Source: Neopestalotiopsis rosae (lineage: Eukaryota; Ascomycota; Sordariomycetes; Amphisphaeriales; Sporocadaceae). Taken from it: DNA of 64,000 bases. Positions 22,337 to 33,598 of this stretch are shown here, one piece after another (positions within the stretch are counted from its first letter, which is position 1; each line of letters begins with the position of its first letter). Made by a program: the position numbers and the translations under genes. The DNA is taken from assembly GCA_023078685.1 (NCBI GenBank), contig JALGAS010000006.1, forward strand, positions 3,286,001 through 3,350,000, written 5' to 3'. The notes under the pieces were generated by a model. That model ran no database searches. It was given only the letters and a program-made list of their open reading frames with translations, and was not told where the DNA came from.

Positions 22337-25300
22337 ACCACGGTAGTGAGTATACGCGGGGATGTGAGTTTATCTGGATGTAGACGACAGTAGGTAATAC
22401 ATCTGGACTGCGATCATCGTATGATGATATGCGCAAGTCACCATGCGTGCCAATTTGGCTATGGTACGGATCGTGTACAGCTGATGATCAGCAACGCAGC
22501 ATAGCGGATCGATTATAGTGCCCATTCAAGAGGTGCGAAAAGCGAACCAGACCCGCGGATCGCGGTGTCACATCACTCACGCTTTAGCACCTGAATCAGT
22601 AAGCCTTGGTCGCAGAAGCACGTCCTGGCAACACACGTGGCCTGGGAAGCCATCGCCTGGGACGGCGACAAACCGTTCATGGTCCCCGTAGTAGCTCCAT
22701 CGCAATGGAGAATCTGGATATGAAAAGATCGATCTTCTCCCGACTTGCAACGTGTGGATGGAAAAGGCACGAACCGGGGAAGTTGAGTTCTTGGTTCACG
22801 ATAGTGGTACCTCTGTGCGTCGATCGACGGCCACGGCGCATCATGCTTGAGAAACTAAATGGAACGCAGCGACTAGACAGACTGCGAATCTATCGGACTT
22901 GACTCTTCAGGAATATAAAGAGGCCGTAAGACTCGCTGCTGCATCACGTACTATTACCTCGGGCGAATGCACGGTTGCCATCTGCTGCACTCTGGACGCG
23001 TTTTGAACCAAGTATACAGACACCTGAATGCTCGACGCTTCAGTCATTCTGGCTAGGTTATTCAATCATGCAATGCAATGTCTTTCGAGCTAGTCCTAGC
23101 GAATGAGCGAGTCAGCTCTGGGGGAATGGTGACTACAAGAGCACAATCAGACCATTTTAGAGAGATCATGGCTGTGGCTTCCATCAAGAGTCCAAAGGTC
23201 TCAGCCGCCCAAAAATGCAGTCTGAGTTTTCTCTCGTATCTTCAGAGGTACAATCGCCCGATGTATTTAGACCTGTCAGCAGATGAACGGCGCATGCGTG
23301 CAACGAATATATAGCCAGCTTGACGACATATGAGCAGAGATAGATAGCATTCGCTGCTTGTATAATCCTGGGCAAAGCAACATATATCATGACACTATTT
23401 TGCGATACTACTACTTCCCCAAATATTCGAGAGCCTTATAATTCGCTATATAGAAATTCTTTCTCTCAGCATCTTTTCAACAGAATCACCGGTCTACAGA
23501 GTCTACTATGGGGCTGTTCATTAGCGTGGGCTACATATCGTGGAAGCACGTGTGGCTTGCTCGACTTGGAGAGTTGTATTCTGTTTTACATTGTAAATTC
23601 TCGTTTGAAATCAGGTCGATACTTGGCTTGATACATCCGAAGAGGCAGGAAACCTCCAACGCAGAGGAGACGAGGTCGCTCGCGAAAGAATCCGAGCCTA
23701 TGCTACGGATATAACCTGTCATTCATTCCGGTCCCCAGCAGGAGTGCGATTGCACAAAGTCCAGGCACCAACCGGCCATCATTCCTTTGGATCTTGGAGC
23801 TTTTTTTTCTCTGGCCATACCTGCAGTCATGTGTGGAGAGGGGGAGAGCGGCTTGAGCTTGGTTCGCTTCCGGGGCAGCGACCCAATGTTGGCGAGACTT
23901 TGGTTACGCGCCCTTCTCCGCCTTGCTCGTTTGCCGTGCGTGCCCCAGACCAGCAAAGGGGCTTTAAAAGCCCTTGCAAATAGGCTATCGCGGTCCTCTC
24001 TCAAAGAAACTCGGACAATCCCTCCCCCGATCTCCTTGCGTTTGCGGCAGTCAGAGGTCTTGAGTACTATTTCTTCCTCAATCAGCTCAATCCCATCGGA
24101 CCGCAAATGCCGCCGCTCTCTGGATGCTGGAATTTACGGAATGAAAACGTGTCGGTTTTTGGTCTGGATGATCTATATCTCATGGACACATTCTATCGCG
24201 ACGCCCTCTCAGTTCTTCGAATAAAAATCCTGCTCCATGTAAATGAGCTGACGGGCAGAAACTGGTTTCTGCCAGTAGTGGCGACGGGCCTGATTGGCTA
24301 CTCTGGACGCTCCCTCTGCCGTTATACAATCTGATTCGACATGGCCAAGACTCGAATAATTCGACTTCAAATCTCAACGTCCATTTCGAGTAATAAAAAT
24401 GGCCATTGTGGGAGGAAAAACAAGTTTTCATCAGTTCAGTCCCTCGTCGAGATGAACGAAACAGATCAACGTTGATCTTTCGCCCGCGATTTGTAAAAAT
24501 TTTGACTAGAAGTATAGCTACTTGACAATGAACCTTGGTTTTCTAGACCACCAAGAAGATGGTAAGTGAGCACCATTGGCCACAGGTAGAATTGGTAGAT
24601 TTCGCTGAAACGGTACGTCACGTCATGCGACAATCACTGCAGACTTACAAACCTATTGGCAGTCCAGAATAGTTACTAGGTGGGCCAATGAATCGAGAGA
24701 TCTTATGTTCACTGTATGGAGAATGACAGCCTATTGATCATACATACATTCCGGAATACATCCTGTTCATGGCCAACATGGTGTTATATTATAAATGTGA
24801 TTACAAGAAATATTGTTATCGCGAAGGAAGTAGATATTCTACCCAATACTCGAAACTGCAGTTGAAGACTCAAAATGAGTTGTCTCGTTTGCCATCGATA
24901 GAGCCTAGATGACAATATCATGGCATCATATTTTGGCCATGATTGGCATACATCCCGTATCAGAGAACTGACTCTTCATCTTATGATACGCCTTTTTATT
25001 TCAATCTAAGTACGAGGAAGAAGAAAACGGGCAACATTATAGCCCACAAGTATCTTCTATCATGTCCCCGTGTTCTAAATTTTCGTGTCAAATATTGTAG
25101 GTGATGGGGTCCAGTAACAGGCTAAAGCCTGAAACCAAGGACCTCACGGTCGCCGACATACAAGCTCGAAGATGCTCCAAAGTCGATATGTGGGTATCGA
25201 GTTTCAATCCATTTGGTATCCCTCTCGGGCGTGTCAACCTTTTTCTTCTCTTTCTGGTCCGAATCATTTTCTTTATGCATTCACGGGCCTCGGAGTCCAA

Positions 25301-27178
25301 GTTTGGGCACGTGATTTTGTTTTTTGAGATTTTCCTCGACTTCCTCAATGTATGAAGGTCGGAAAATGCCGGTATGCATCGACTGACTGCAGGCTGGACG
25401 GGAATGATTACACATCTCACCAACAGTATTTCAAGGTAGGCAATGTCAGGAGAGCAAAAGAAAAACGAATTTTCTGGACGATACAATTCTGTAGCCTTGC
25501 AGACAGAGAACCTTGCCATCGAGTATAAGCACTCACCACACAACAACTTCAATGACTGAATGGTCGCACATGTGGAGGAGCTCGCTTGAAAAGTGACCTG
25601 AGATACTACGCATTATTGTCATTGGCGTGCCCTCAAGGAGCTCACGGACATTGATCCGAACTATGGGATTTCTGCGATATATGCGAATGTTCACTTCTTA
25701 GTTTCATGTTGGTCGTATCATATCCAGCCTCCTGTCGAGAAACCTACTCCAATGAATTTACGGATCTCCCTAGGTCCCGGTCCCAAGCGGGACATATTTT
25801 TCTCTCGTGTTCCATGGCCCGAAAGTCCAGAGCTTGGAAGAGAAATTGGAGATCTGACGCAAAATGACTCTATCGTCACTCGCAGCATCGACGAAGTTGG
25901 ATTCTCCAGAAGGTAAACTCCAGGGACAATGCTAGCTTTTGCGGGTCCTTTACGCCTTGCGACGCGGCGACCCATCGTGTCGATGCAGAGACGTGGGCAT
26001 TGGGGAGTCTGCTGGCTAGGATTGTATCCTGAATTATAGTGGTCCTTCACCATTGGCCAATAACGGTGAACAGTACAAGCCCAAAGCGGGATCATTGTCT
26101 TCCTTTACTGCAGTGAACGGGCAAGGCAGCTGCAAGTCGTTGCTGGTAATATCTCAGCGACCCATTTTTAGCTTTTGTGATAATTGTTTCAAATGTCTCT
26201 GTCAAGCTTTTTAGTGTCCAGATCCTGTTGAGAGCACCATGTCATCATCTCAGATAGAGAAAGCTTACTTCTCTTTGGTGCTGTCAATCGAGTCGCGACA
26301 GGTCCCAATCTGGTTCTTTTGGGCCCTTTCGCACGTACTTTAAGCTATTTGAAGTAAACGCACCACTGACCATATGCTGCGCTGGCGCGCCTGTAGTGTA
26401 TGCCGCTAAAAAGCCTTCTTTGGGCATCTTCTCCAATCATGGTAAAGACGAGAAAAGCCAGGGCCAGGATGATTTTCTATATATGTCTACATGTCATTGA
26501 AATCATGCTTGCTATCATGTTCAATCTACATGAAATGATACAGAAGCAGATATCACAAATTGTAAATGTCTGTCAGGTAGCGAAATGACAAGAGGCCCGA
26601 ATGGGGCCAGAGATGAACTTGATGAGCGCTGACGGCCTCTACCATTTGGTGCCGTTTGATCCGTGTTTGCCGGGACCGCGGTCGACTAGCTAGCATGGGG
26701 GGTTGTTGGCATTCAATGACGCGCAGTTTCGAACTCACGTGTAACGGGGCCTTTTTTTCTTGTCCAGCGCGTCAGGGCGTCCAGGTTTTCACTTTTTCTC
26801 GTATGTAAAGGCGCGGTTGAATTACAATCCTACAAATATTCAATTCAGTGACAACGTTCCATCTCTTTCTTTTTCTTTTTACAATAGAGCGGGATCGTTA
26901 TTGGCCCTTTCTCGGTTTGGCTTGCAGCACAAGAGTCGGGGATTCCATTTGCTACTTGTGCCTTATTTGACCAACCCACCCCGGACGCCAAGACTGCCAG
27001 GAACGCGCTCGCTTGGCAATAGGGAAATTACGTCACTCTCGAGTGTCTACAGCGTACTCACCATAGCGACTGCTTGCTGTGAGCTTCGGAATACCACCAC
27101 AAACAGCCTAGTTCATTTTCAAGATATCCCTTTTTGCTGTATAGACTTGGGTTTATTTGCGGGCCAGGTAACAGAGTC

Positions 27179-28672
27179 ATGGCTGGAAAACATCGAGTTT
27201 TTGTCGGCAACGGCAATGGCCAGTCCAAAGCCACTGGCCGCGATGAGAACGGCGTAGACGCGGCCAAGCAGCGTCACCCTCGCGATCTGGAACGGGGGCC
27301 GAGCCAACATGGTTCGAATCCGTCTGGCCGTCCGAAGCCTCGTGTCTTTCGGTTCCAGGATGTGGCCCGGACCGCCATGGATGACCGGCGGAGGGAGGAT
27401 CTCAAGAATTCACTCTTCAACAACATTGATCGCTACGGCCTAGAAAAGTACCGCCGGAGCGAGGCAGAGCTCAAGGACATCAAGAAGAAGAATGTCCGGG
27501 CTTTCTACGAGCAGCAAAATGAAAGGCTCAATGACTGGCTAGAGGTCGACGCCGTGGTCATGGCTGTGGCCGATGATGTGCTCGAGTCCATGGATCCGGA
27601 CCCGGACCACGACGGAGATCTGGAGCGGCGCGGCGGTCTGCAAAACATGGAGGGAAACATTGCCGAGTTTCTTCCCGACGATGAAAAGGCAAAGCGTGCC
27701 AGCGCGGCCAAGAAGGCCAAGTGGGCTATCAACATCAACGTCATTGCGAACATCCTGCTGCTGGCCGGAAAGGTCGTGGCTGTGGCATCGACTGGGTCGC
27801 TGTCTCTGGTGGCCTCGCTTGTGGATTCGGCCCTGGATCTTTTGTGCACCATGATTATCTGGTCGACGAACAAACTCGTCGGCTGGCGGATAGGAGCCTT
27901 GAAGAAGAGATTCCCCGTTGGTCGCCGTAGACTCGAGCCCATCGGTATTCTGGTCTTCTCTATAATCATGGTCATCTCCTTTATGCAAATATTAAAGGAG
28001 TCGGTCGAAAAGCTGGCGCCCTTGAAGGGAGAACCAGAAAAGCTTCCTTATACCGCCATTGGTGCCATGGTTGCCACAATCGTACTCAAGGGAATCATTG
28101 GAATGGGCTGCTATCCAATCAAGTCGACTCAAGTTCAGGCTCTCTTCCAGGACTGTAAGACTGATGTGTTTTTCAATACACTTTCGCTTCTATTTCCCTT
28201 CATTGGAGAAAAGGCCAACATTTGGTGGCTTGATGTAAGTACCTACTCATGACATTGTGGAAATACTCGCTAGAGTGATGCTAATGGGTGATGATAGCCT
28301 GCGGGTGCCGGTCTCTTGTCACTGTTCATCATTTACGACTGGGGCCACACGTGCTTCGAGAACGTCACGAGACTTTCGGGAGAGGCAGCCTCTGAGCGGA
28401 CATTCCAGAAGCTCATGTACCTGGCCTACCGCTTCTCGCCCGTTGTGCAAGGGTTCAAGAACGTTACAGCATACCACTGCGGAGACGGCGTTTGGGTCGA
28501 GTTCGACATTCTGATGGACGAAAAGGCACCTCTGCGGACGTGTCATGACGTGGCTGAGACTTTGCAGTACTGTGCCGAGGGTCTTACTGAAGTCGACCGT
28601 GCATTCGTCACATCCGACTACTCGTCCCACGGCCCAGCTGGACATGCGGAAGATGCAGAGAGGAACAACTAA
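27179..28672 (+). CDS. Cation diffusion facilitator, manganese-type
   Basis: Two exons, 27179..28234 and 28298..28672, give 476 residues. The intron is 63 bp (GTAAGT...GATAG, phase 0). An in-frame ATG at 27134 is possible, but 27179 gives the natural MAGKHR start. The N-terminal 190 residues are hydrophilic and cytosolic. Membrane helices begin near WAININVIANILLLAGKV. Helix 2 carries SLVDSALD (D-x3-D) and a later helix carries QDCKTDVFFN, also D-x3-D. In the CDF family D-x3-D at these two positions marks the manganese-transporting clade, while zinc carriers have H-x3-D. RFPVGRRRLEPIG is the usual loop after helix 2. The C-terminal part (VWVEFDILMDEKAPLRTCHDVAE) is the cytosolic ferredoxin-like CDF dimer domain. 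It probably exports Mn2+ from the cytosol into an organelle or out of the cell. Confidence 0.9.
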
Positions 28673-30831
28673 GCCTCGAAGCCCATGAGGCGATTGTACA
28701 TATTGTATAGCATTGTAAGCCCGCTTGCACCCACTGCACCATGCGCGGGGAAATGTAAAAAAAGAAAATGTAGATTCATACCGAGGGAATGAGAAGAAAT
28801 CAACCAGTAAATTATATCCAGCTGCAGCAGATTACAACCGTTGCCGTGTCTTCCTTGCATTGACTGTGCATCTTATCTCGTTTGGCTTTTGGACGCGTAT
28901 ATCTCTGCCCTGCCAAGCGGCTCAAATATGCATGTCTTCATCCTCCTGTGCCGGAGATCCGTTGGCGAAGGAGGTCCTCTGTTACCTCTGACGACAGCGT
29001 AATATCATGCGCATGCAAACTCTCAACTTGTATTGGTGCAAAACTCCTAGACGGCTGATTTCGTGTAATTTGTTCATGGCACGAGGATCATGTGGAATAC
29101 AACATGGCTTGAGGGGTTGGCTTTTTAGCAGGTAGGTCCACATGTGAATATTAATAACAATATTCTAGAATTGGCCGAAAGGGGGTTCACACAAAATAGA
29201 GTGAGAGGCGAGACTTTGAGCGACTCATTAATCTGGGGGGATTGTTTAACACTATTGGGCGGGACCTGGCCTCTTGCCTAACTCTGCTTAGGGGGTCGAG
29301 GGGCGTCCCAGTCCCGCCCTCAAGGAGGTTCTCCCCCGCAACCTTCACCACTGAAACCACGCGTCGGAACCGCAGGGCTACAGCTTATTTTACAGGACAC
29401 GGCCAACTGGGAATCGAATTCAGTGGCAGCTCCTCCAAATTGACTTTGTTCCATCCATCCATCTGTCTTTTTTCTTCCTTTCTTTCCATGAGCTGAGCAG
29501 GGTTGGAGCGGATAAGGCTGCCCGATCTGCTTCTGGAGCCGTTCTTTTTCGTTCCAGACGAGGACGGCGAGACAACCCACTCTCACTGTACCTGGGGGAA
29601 GATGCGCTAGGTTATTAGGTAGTTTCATCAGTGCACCCGACATTCAATGTTCCTGTCTGCTTCTTCTGCTCAGAGGAGGGAACCACGGGGGTCATGGAGG
29701 GGGGAAAGAAGTCTCCGATGACATCGTTGTTCTGTAAGGCCAGAAGCTATAACGGGCAACTACCTACCTTCAGCTGTTCCAGAGGGCTGGATACCCGTAA
29801 CGATAAAACACTGCATCTTGCTCCCACCACATGCACACATAACTACACATACGCTCAACGCAGCCATACCTACCCATATCCTTGGGATCACGAGTCTTGG
29901 TTATTGCCCATCATTATTTTCTTCTGCTAAACGCGGAATTGAACAGCGATCGACTCAATTCCCAATCCCATTGCCCCCCTCCATTGCCCCCAAATGCGCC
30001 AACCAAGGAGCAAACCTGCCAAACCTGGCCCCTTATGTGTACGCCCCAAGTGCCGATTGTGCCGCCTTGGCAGTTCTTAGCACGTTGATTTGGGGTCAAA
30101 TTTCTTGGAAAACAATCAACCACCCACCCAAGCACCTGGGCTGCTGGCACCAACCCATAGAGATCCCACGAAGCGATCTCCGTGATCCTCCACACCGCGC
30201 GCGCCATTTGGCCATGAATTGACAAGCACCCAACCCCTGACTGGTGGCCGCACCCGATGAAAGGACCACACACCAGCTTTCTGCGCTCTCTCGCTCTCGG
30301 GGACGGAGATTTCGCCAGACATGCGCGCGCATCATTGAGCGTCTTTTCTTAATCCGAGTCGCCAGCCTGGGCCTAGTTCAGCTTGCAGGAGACTGCTGAC
30401 TGCAAAAAAAGAGTGTGAAGGTAAAAAGGGACCGATCGGCCGCCAGCATATGAAATTCTCCTTCCTAAAACTACATACATGCGTTTCTGTTTCTGTACCT
30501 ACATGACAGCAGAGGCATCAAATCCCAGCCACGCAAGAAGGTTAGATATCCCTCCTTGCTTTTCTGTCTGCTCGGTCTCTCCATCAGAAAGAAGCGCGTG
30601 AGCTAGTGTAGCTTGTGGTGGACTGGTTTGTTTCCGCAAGCTATCTTCCATTCCTACCAAATCTTTGGGTAATTTGGTCTTCTTCTAATTCTTTCTTGTT
30701 CCTATTTTGCTCTTTGGCATACAGGTTCTCTTTTTCTTCCTCTCCTTGTCTATCCATTGCTTGCCTGCGTGCGTTCTTGGTTTCTTGCATATTACCCGTA
30801 TCTTTCTCCAATATACCCCCCGATAGACATC
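28673..30831. other. Intergenic, promoter of the SGNH gene
   Basis: 2.1 kb without a supported gene: the 3' flank of the CDF gene, then pyrimidine-rich sequence (TTTCTTTTTCTTCC-like around 30660-30830) typical of a fungal promoter and 5' leader. Confidence 0.45.
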
Positions 30832-32087
30832 ATGGAGAAGATCGGCGACCGCTTGTCTTCAGTGCCGATTGTTTCCGCTCTTGTGGCGCGAAAGAAGTTT
30901 CTATTTGGCACATTTATAGTTTTCTTAATACTTACAGGTAAGACGACCTCGAGCTCTTTTGGTCAAAGGAGTATTTCCAAGATGAGCATCCTGCTAACAG
31001 CTAGTTTCTTGTAGCTGTATCTTTAACCGAGAAGGAGGACGTCACTGCATGGTCGAATTCGAGCGGCTCATTCAGCAAAATACACGGCACCAATGGCACC
31101 CTTCACAACGCCACGGCGGCCCAAGGCAGCGCCACTTTCATCCCCATCGGGCCAGGGTACAAGCGGCCGGGGTACGAACTGCCGCTGGCAAACGGTATAC
31201 CACTGCGCATCATGGCCATTGGCGCCTCGACGACTCGCGGAGACGAGAGTTTCGACAACAATGGCTTTCGCCGGCCGATTCGCGAGCATCTCACCGCTAT
31301 AGGGAACCCCGTCAATTTCGTGGGCACCCAGCGCATTGGAAGCATGTTGGACAATGATATTGAGGCATACCCCGGCGCCCGTACTGGTCAGATGCATCGC
31401 CATGCTCTGGATGTTGTTCCCAAGACCAAGCCCAACCTGTACCTGGTGAACGTGGGATCAAACGACTGCTTCCAGCATTGGGACATTCCCAACTTCTTCA
31501 AGCGTTACTATTCTCTTGTGGACTATCTTCTTACAGCCTCACCGCGAGCGACAGTGGTCATGGGTACTCTACTGCCCACTACCGAAACGGAGCGATTCAA
31601 TGGTTCGGCGGACGTGGCCATTGTCAATCAGCAAATGCAGCGCTTGTACAAGATCATGAGGAGTGAGGGCAAGCCTGTTGTTCTTGCCGACATGACTGGC
31701 CCCGATGGTATTCAAGACACGGATCTCGCCTGGGACGGAATGCACCCTACATCCGCAGCCTACATTAGAATGGGACAGATCATGATCCGCTCCATCATTG
31801 AAGCCGATGCGCAAGGTTTCTTGCGGCCAGCAGAGCCGGTGCACGGCCTGCTCCAGGACGGCGATTTGGAGCACCAGGAGCACCAGGATGAGACCGCCAC
31901 CAAGTTGTCCAACGAGCTGAAACAGAAAGAATTTTTCAAGCAAAAGACTGAGGAAGAAGAGATCCGCCGCATGACGGAGGAGCTGAACGAGTGGAAGTCT
32001 TCCCCAGAGCTGCGGCAAGCATTCGCCGACGTGGTACCAAAACTGCGCCGACGCGGCTCGCGGGAAGCATCGGACGAGCTCATCTGA
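30832..32087 (+). CDS. Membrane-anchored SGNH/GDSL-like hydrolase
   Basis: Exons 30832..30937 and 31015..32087 encode 392 residues. The 77-bp intron has GTAAGA, branch GCTAAC and acceptor TTGTAG. An N-terminal hydrophobic segment after RKK (FLFGTFIVFLILTGAVSL, residues about 23-40) acts as a signal anchor or signal peptide. The SGNH blocks are visible: IMAIGASTTRG (Ser107, nucleophile, replacing GDS by GAS), VNVGSNDC (Asn185) and WDGMHPTSAAY (Asp276 and His279). The part before the catalytic domain is Ser/Asn/Gly-rich and probably glycosylated. The C-terminal 90 residues are charged and helical (ELKQKEFFKQKTEEEEIRRM), likely a coiled coil, unusual for secreted SGNH esterases. Fungal relatives include carbohydrate esterases such as acetylxylan or rhamnogalacturonan acetylesterases. 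The substrate is unknown. Confidence 0.85.
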
Positions 32088-32552
32088 ACGCTTTGGACAG
32101 TAGCTAATGGACTCGGGAGAAACTATTCTTACTTGGATACTGGCCCTGGAATTATCAGGTTGAATCTATCCATGGATGCTTCTGCTGAGCCCCGTACATA
32201 TTGCGGACATTACAGCTCCTTACCGAGCGAGCGCGTCGCGGAGAGTCCCGCATTGAGGAAGAAGAGTATACAAATATGGACAGCCTGGCTCAATGCTCAC
32301 TTTGTGATGGTTTAGAACCGCAGATCTCAAGGGAGCAATTGTTTGAGGGGGGTCAGAAAAATCCCGCCTCTATTGAGAAGGCGGGATTAATGTACATTTA
32401 CTCAAACTATGTATCTAAAAACTAATAATGGTGTTTTGGAGAGAGTAAATGAAGTTCAAAAAATTTGGGGTATCGGTTATCATGGTGTTTGTTTGTTAAT
32501 TGTCTCTAGGGAGACCACCCCCCTCTCAAAAAAAGACGGCGAGAGTATTGTT
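32088..32552. other. Intergenic between convergent genes
   Basis: Shared 3' flank of the SGNH gene and the KptA-like gene. A short inverted repeat (AATCCCGCCT at 32360-32369, AGGCGGGATT at 32379-32388) could form a hairpin and may assist 3' end formation. Confidence 0.45.
32360..32388. repeat. 10-bp inverted repeat between convergent genes
   Basis: AATCCCGCCT and AGGCGGGATT are exact reverse complements separated by nine bases (CTATTGAGA). The stem-loop lies about 270 bp after one stop codon and 165 bp after the other. Confidence 0.75.
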
Positions 32553-33598
32553 TTACTCGTCGCTGGCGCTGTCCGAGGCGTCATCACCACCTCGGGTCTT
32601 GAAGGAGCCCTTGCCCTTCTTGGCCTTGCCCTTGGATCCCTTGCCACGAAGGCCCTCGGGCACCTCCTTGCGGACCTCGCCGTCCTCAAAGAGGAGGCCA
32701 ATGTCTTGGCGGCGTGCCAATGCCCGCTTCCAGAGGGACTTGGGCACGACCTCGTTGGCCGTCACCACGGCGCCCGAGGCGGTCCGGTGCCAGACGAGGC
32801 TGGGCTCGGCCTCGAGCGCCGTGCGCAGGTGGACCCAGATGCCGACGTCGGCGTCGCTGGCGGCGGCCCGGCCGCTGTCGGCGGCAATGGGAGAAAAGGA
32901 GATGTAGGAGGCGCCGGCGGCCCGCTGGATGCCGTCCGAGGCCAGGATGTGCGGGTACGCCTCGTACGAGGTCTCGTAGACGACGTACTCGGGGAGGTCC
33001 TCGGTGTCGGCCGAGAGGGCCTCGCCCTCGACGATGATGGGCGGCACGGCGACGCTGTCCCTCCGCTTGTGCGTGTCGCGGATCTGGAACGAGGCGGCGT
33101 CGCCGGCGTCGGCGCCGGCCTGCTGCCGGAGCTCGAAGCGGGCCTTGTTGGCGTTGGCGCCGATGCGCTGGAGGTCTGAGAGGGATACGCGCAGATCGGT
33201 TATGCGCGAGTGTTGGAGCTGTTTTTTTGGCCACAGAGTCAGCAAAACAGCATACATGAAGAGGAAAGATGCAAGGAAAAGTGCAGGTGGTAACGTACCA
33301 GATCCGGGAGCATGACCCAGCCGTCATCCGAGGATACGAGACGGTCCGTCTCCTCTTCCTCGTCCGTCTCCTCCTCGTCCTCGCTCTCGGCGTCGCTCTG
33401 GCGAATGGCGCGCTTCATGACAAAGGCCACGGCCTTGATGATGGCGCCGTCCCGGTTCTCCTGGACATTGTAGCGGTTCTTGCCCTTGATGCTGGCGGCT
33501 CGGCTGCGGCCGTGGCGGGGCGAGTGCTGGACGAGAGCGCTGGGAGGGAGGGTGCCGTTGATGGCCGAGATGGGGATCATGACAGAAGCGGCAGCCAT
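32553..33598 (-). CDS. KptA/Tpt1-like (RNA 2'-phosphotransferase fold) protein, catalytic residues degenerate
   Basis: Two exons, 33598..33299 and 33218..32553, give 321 residues; intron 80 bp, GTACGT...AACAG, phase 0. The order of segments follows Tpt1/KptA. GAIIKAVAFVMKRAI corresponds to ISKxLSxxLRHGA. An acidic insert (ESEDEEETDEEEE) follows, then DDGWVMLPDLL, SLSDLQRIGANANKARFELR, FQIRDTHKRR (for the IRANQGHS block), YVVYETSYEAYPHIL (for VVHGTxxxxWxxI), GIWVHLRTALE and TASGAVVTANEVVPK. Active Tpt1 removes the splice-junction 2'-phosphate of tRNA using NAD+. Here the Arg-His pair reads Lys-Arg, the HGT His is Tyr and the HIHL segment is YISF. I infer an inactive or altered-function paralog. 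The C-terminus is Lys/Gly-rich, then acidic. Codon use is very GC-rich, so strong false frames occur on both strands. Confidence 0.7.

Larger units (their letters stand above)
13392..27178. other. Gene-poor region (13.8 kb) upstream of the velvet gene
   Basis: No frame has a recognisable domain, and I could not assemble a convincing spliced gene on either strand. The left part is the upstream region of the velvet gene and the right part that of the CDF transporter gene. Several promoter-like patches occur, with CTACCTACC and GTAGGTAC motifs around 15860-15985 and pyrimidine tracts, so non-coding transcripts are possible. Local repeats include an ATGC microsatellite (15995-16013), a CCCGCCTG triplet (17501-17524), a GAC run (18249-18274), a 32-bp tandem repeat (19081-19150) and a TTGAT run (22311-22336). 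Base composition is ordinary, not the extreme AT of RIP-mutated transposon beds. Confidence 0.5.

Noticed and set aside
25088..25552. 154-codon minus-strand frame
   Set aside because: Cys- and Lys/Arg-rich, but no recognisable order or family; too weak to call.
32686..33327. Long Arg/Pro-rich frames overlapping the KptA-like gene
   Set aside because: Shadow frames caused by the very GC-rich codon use of the real gene.
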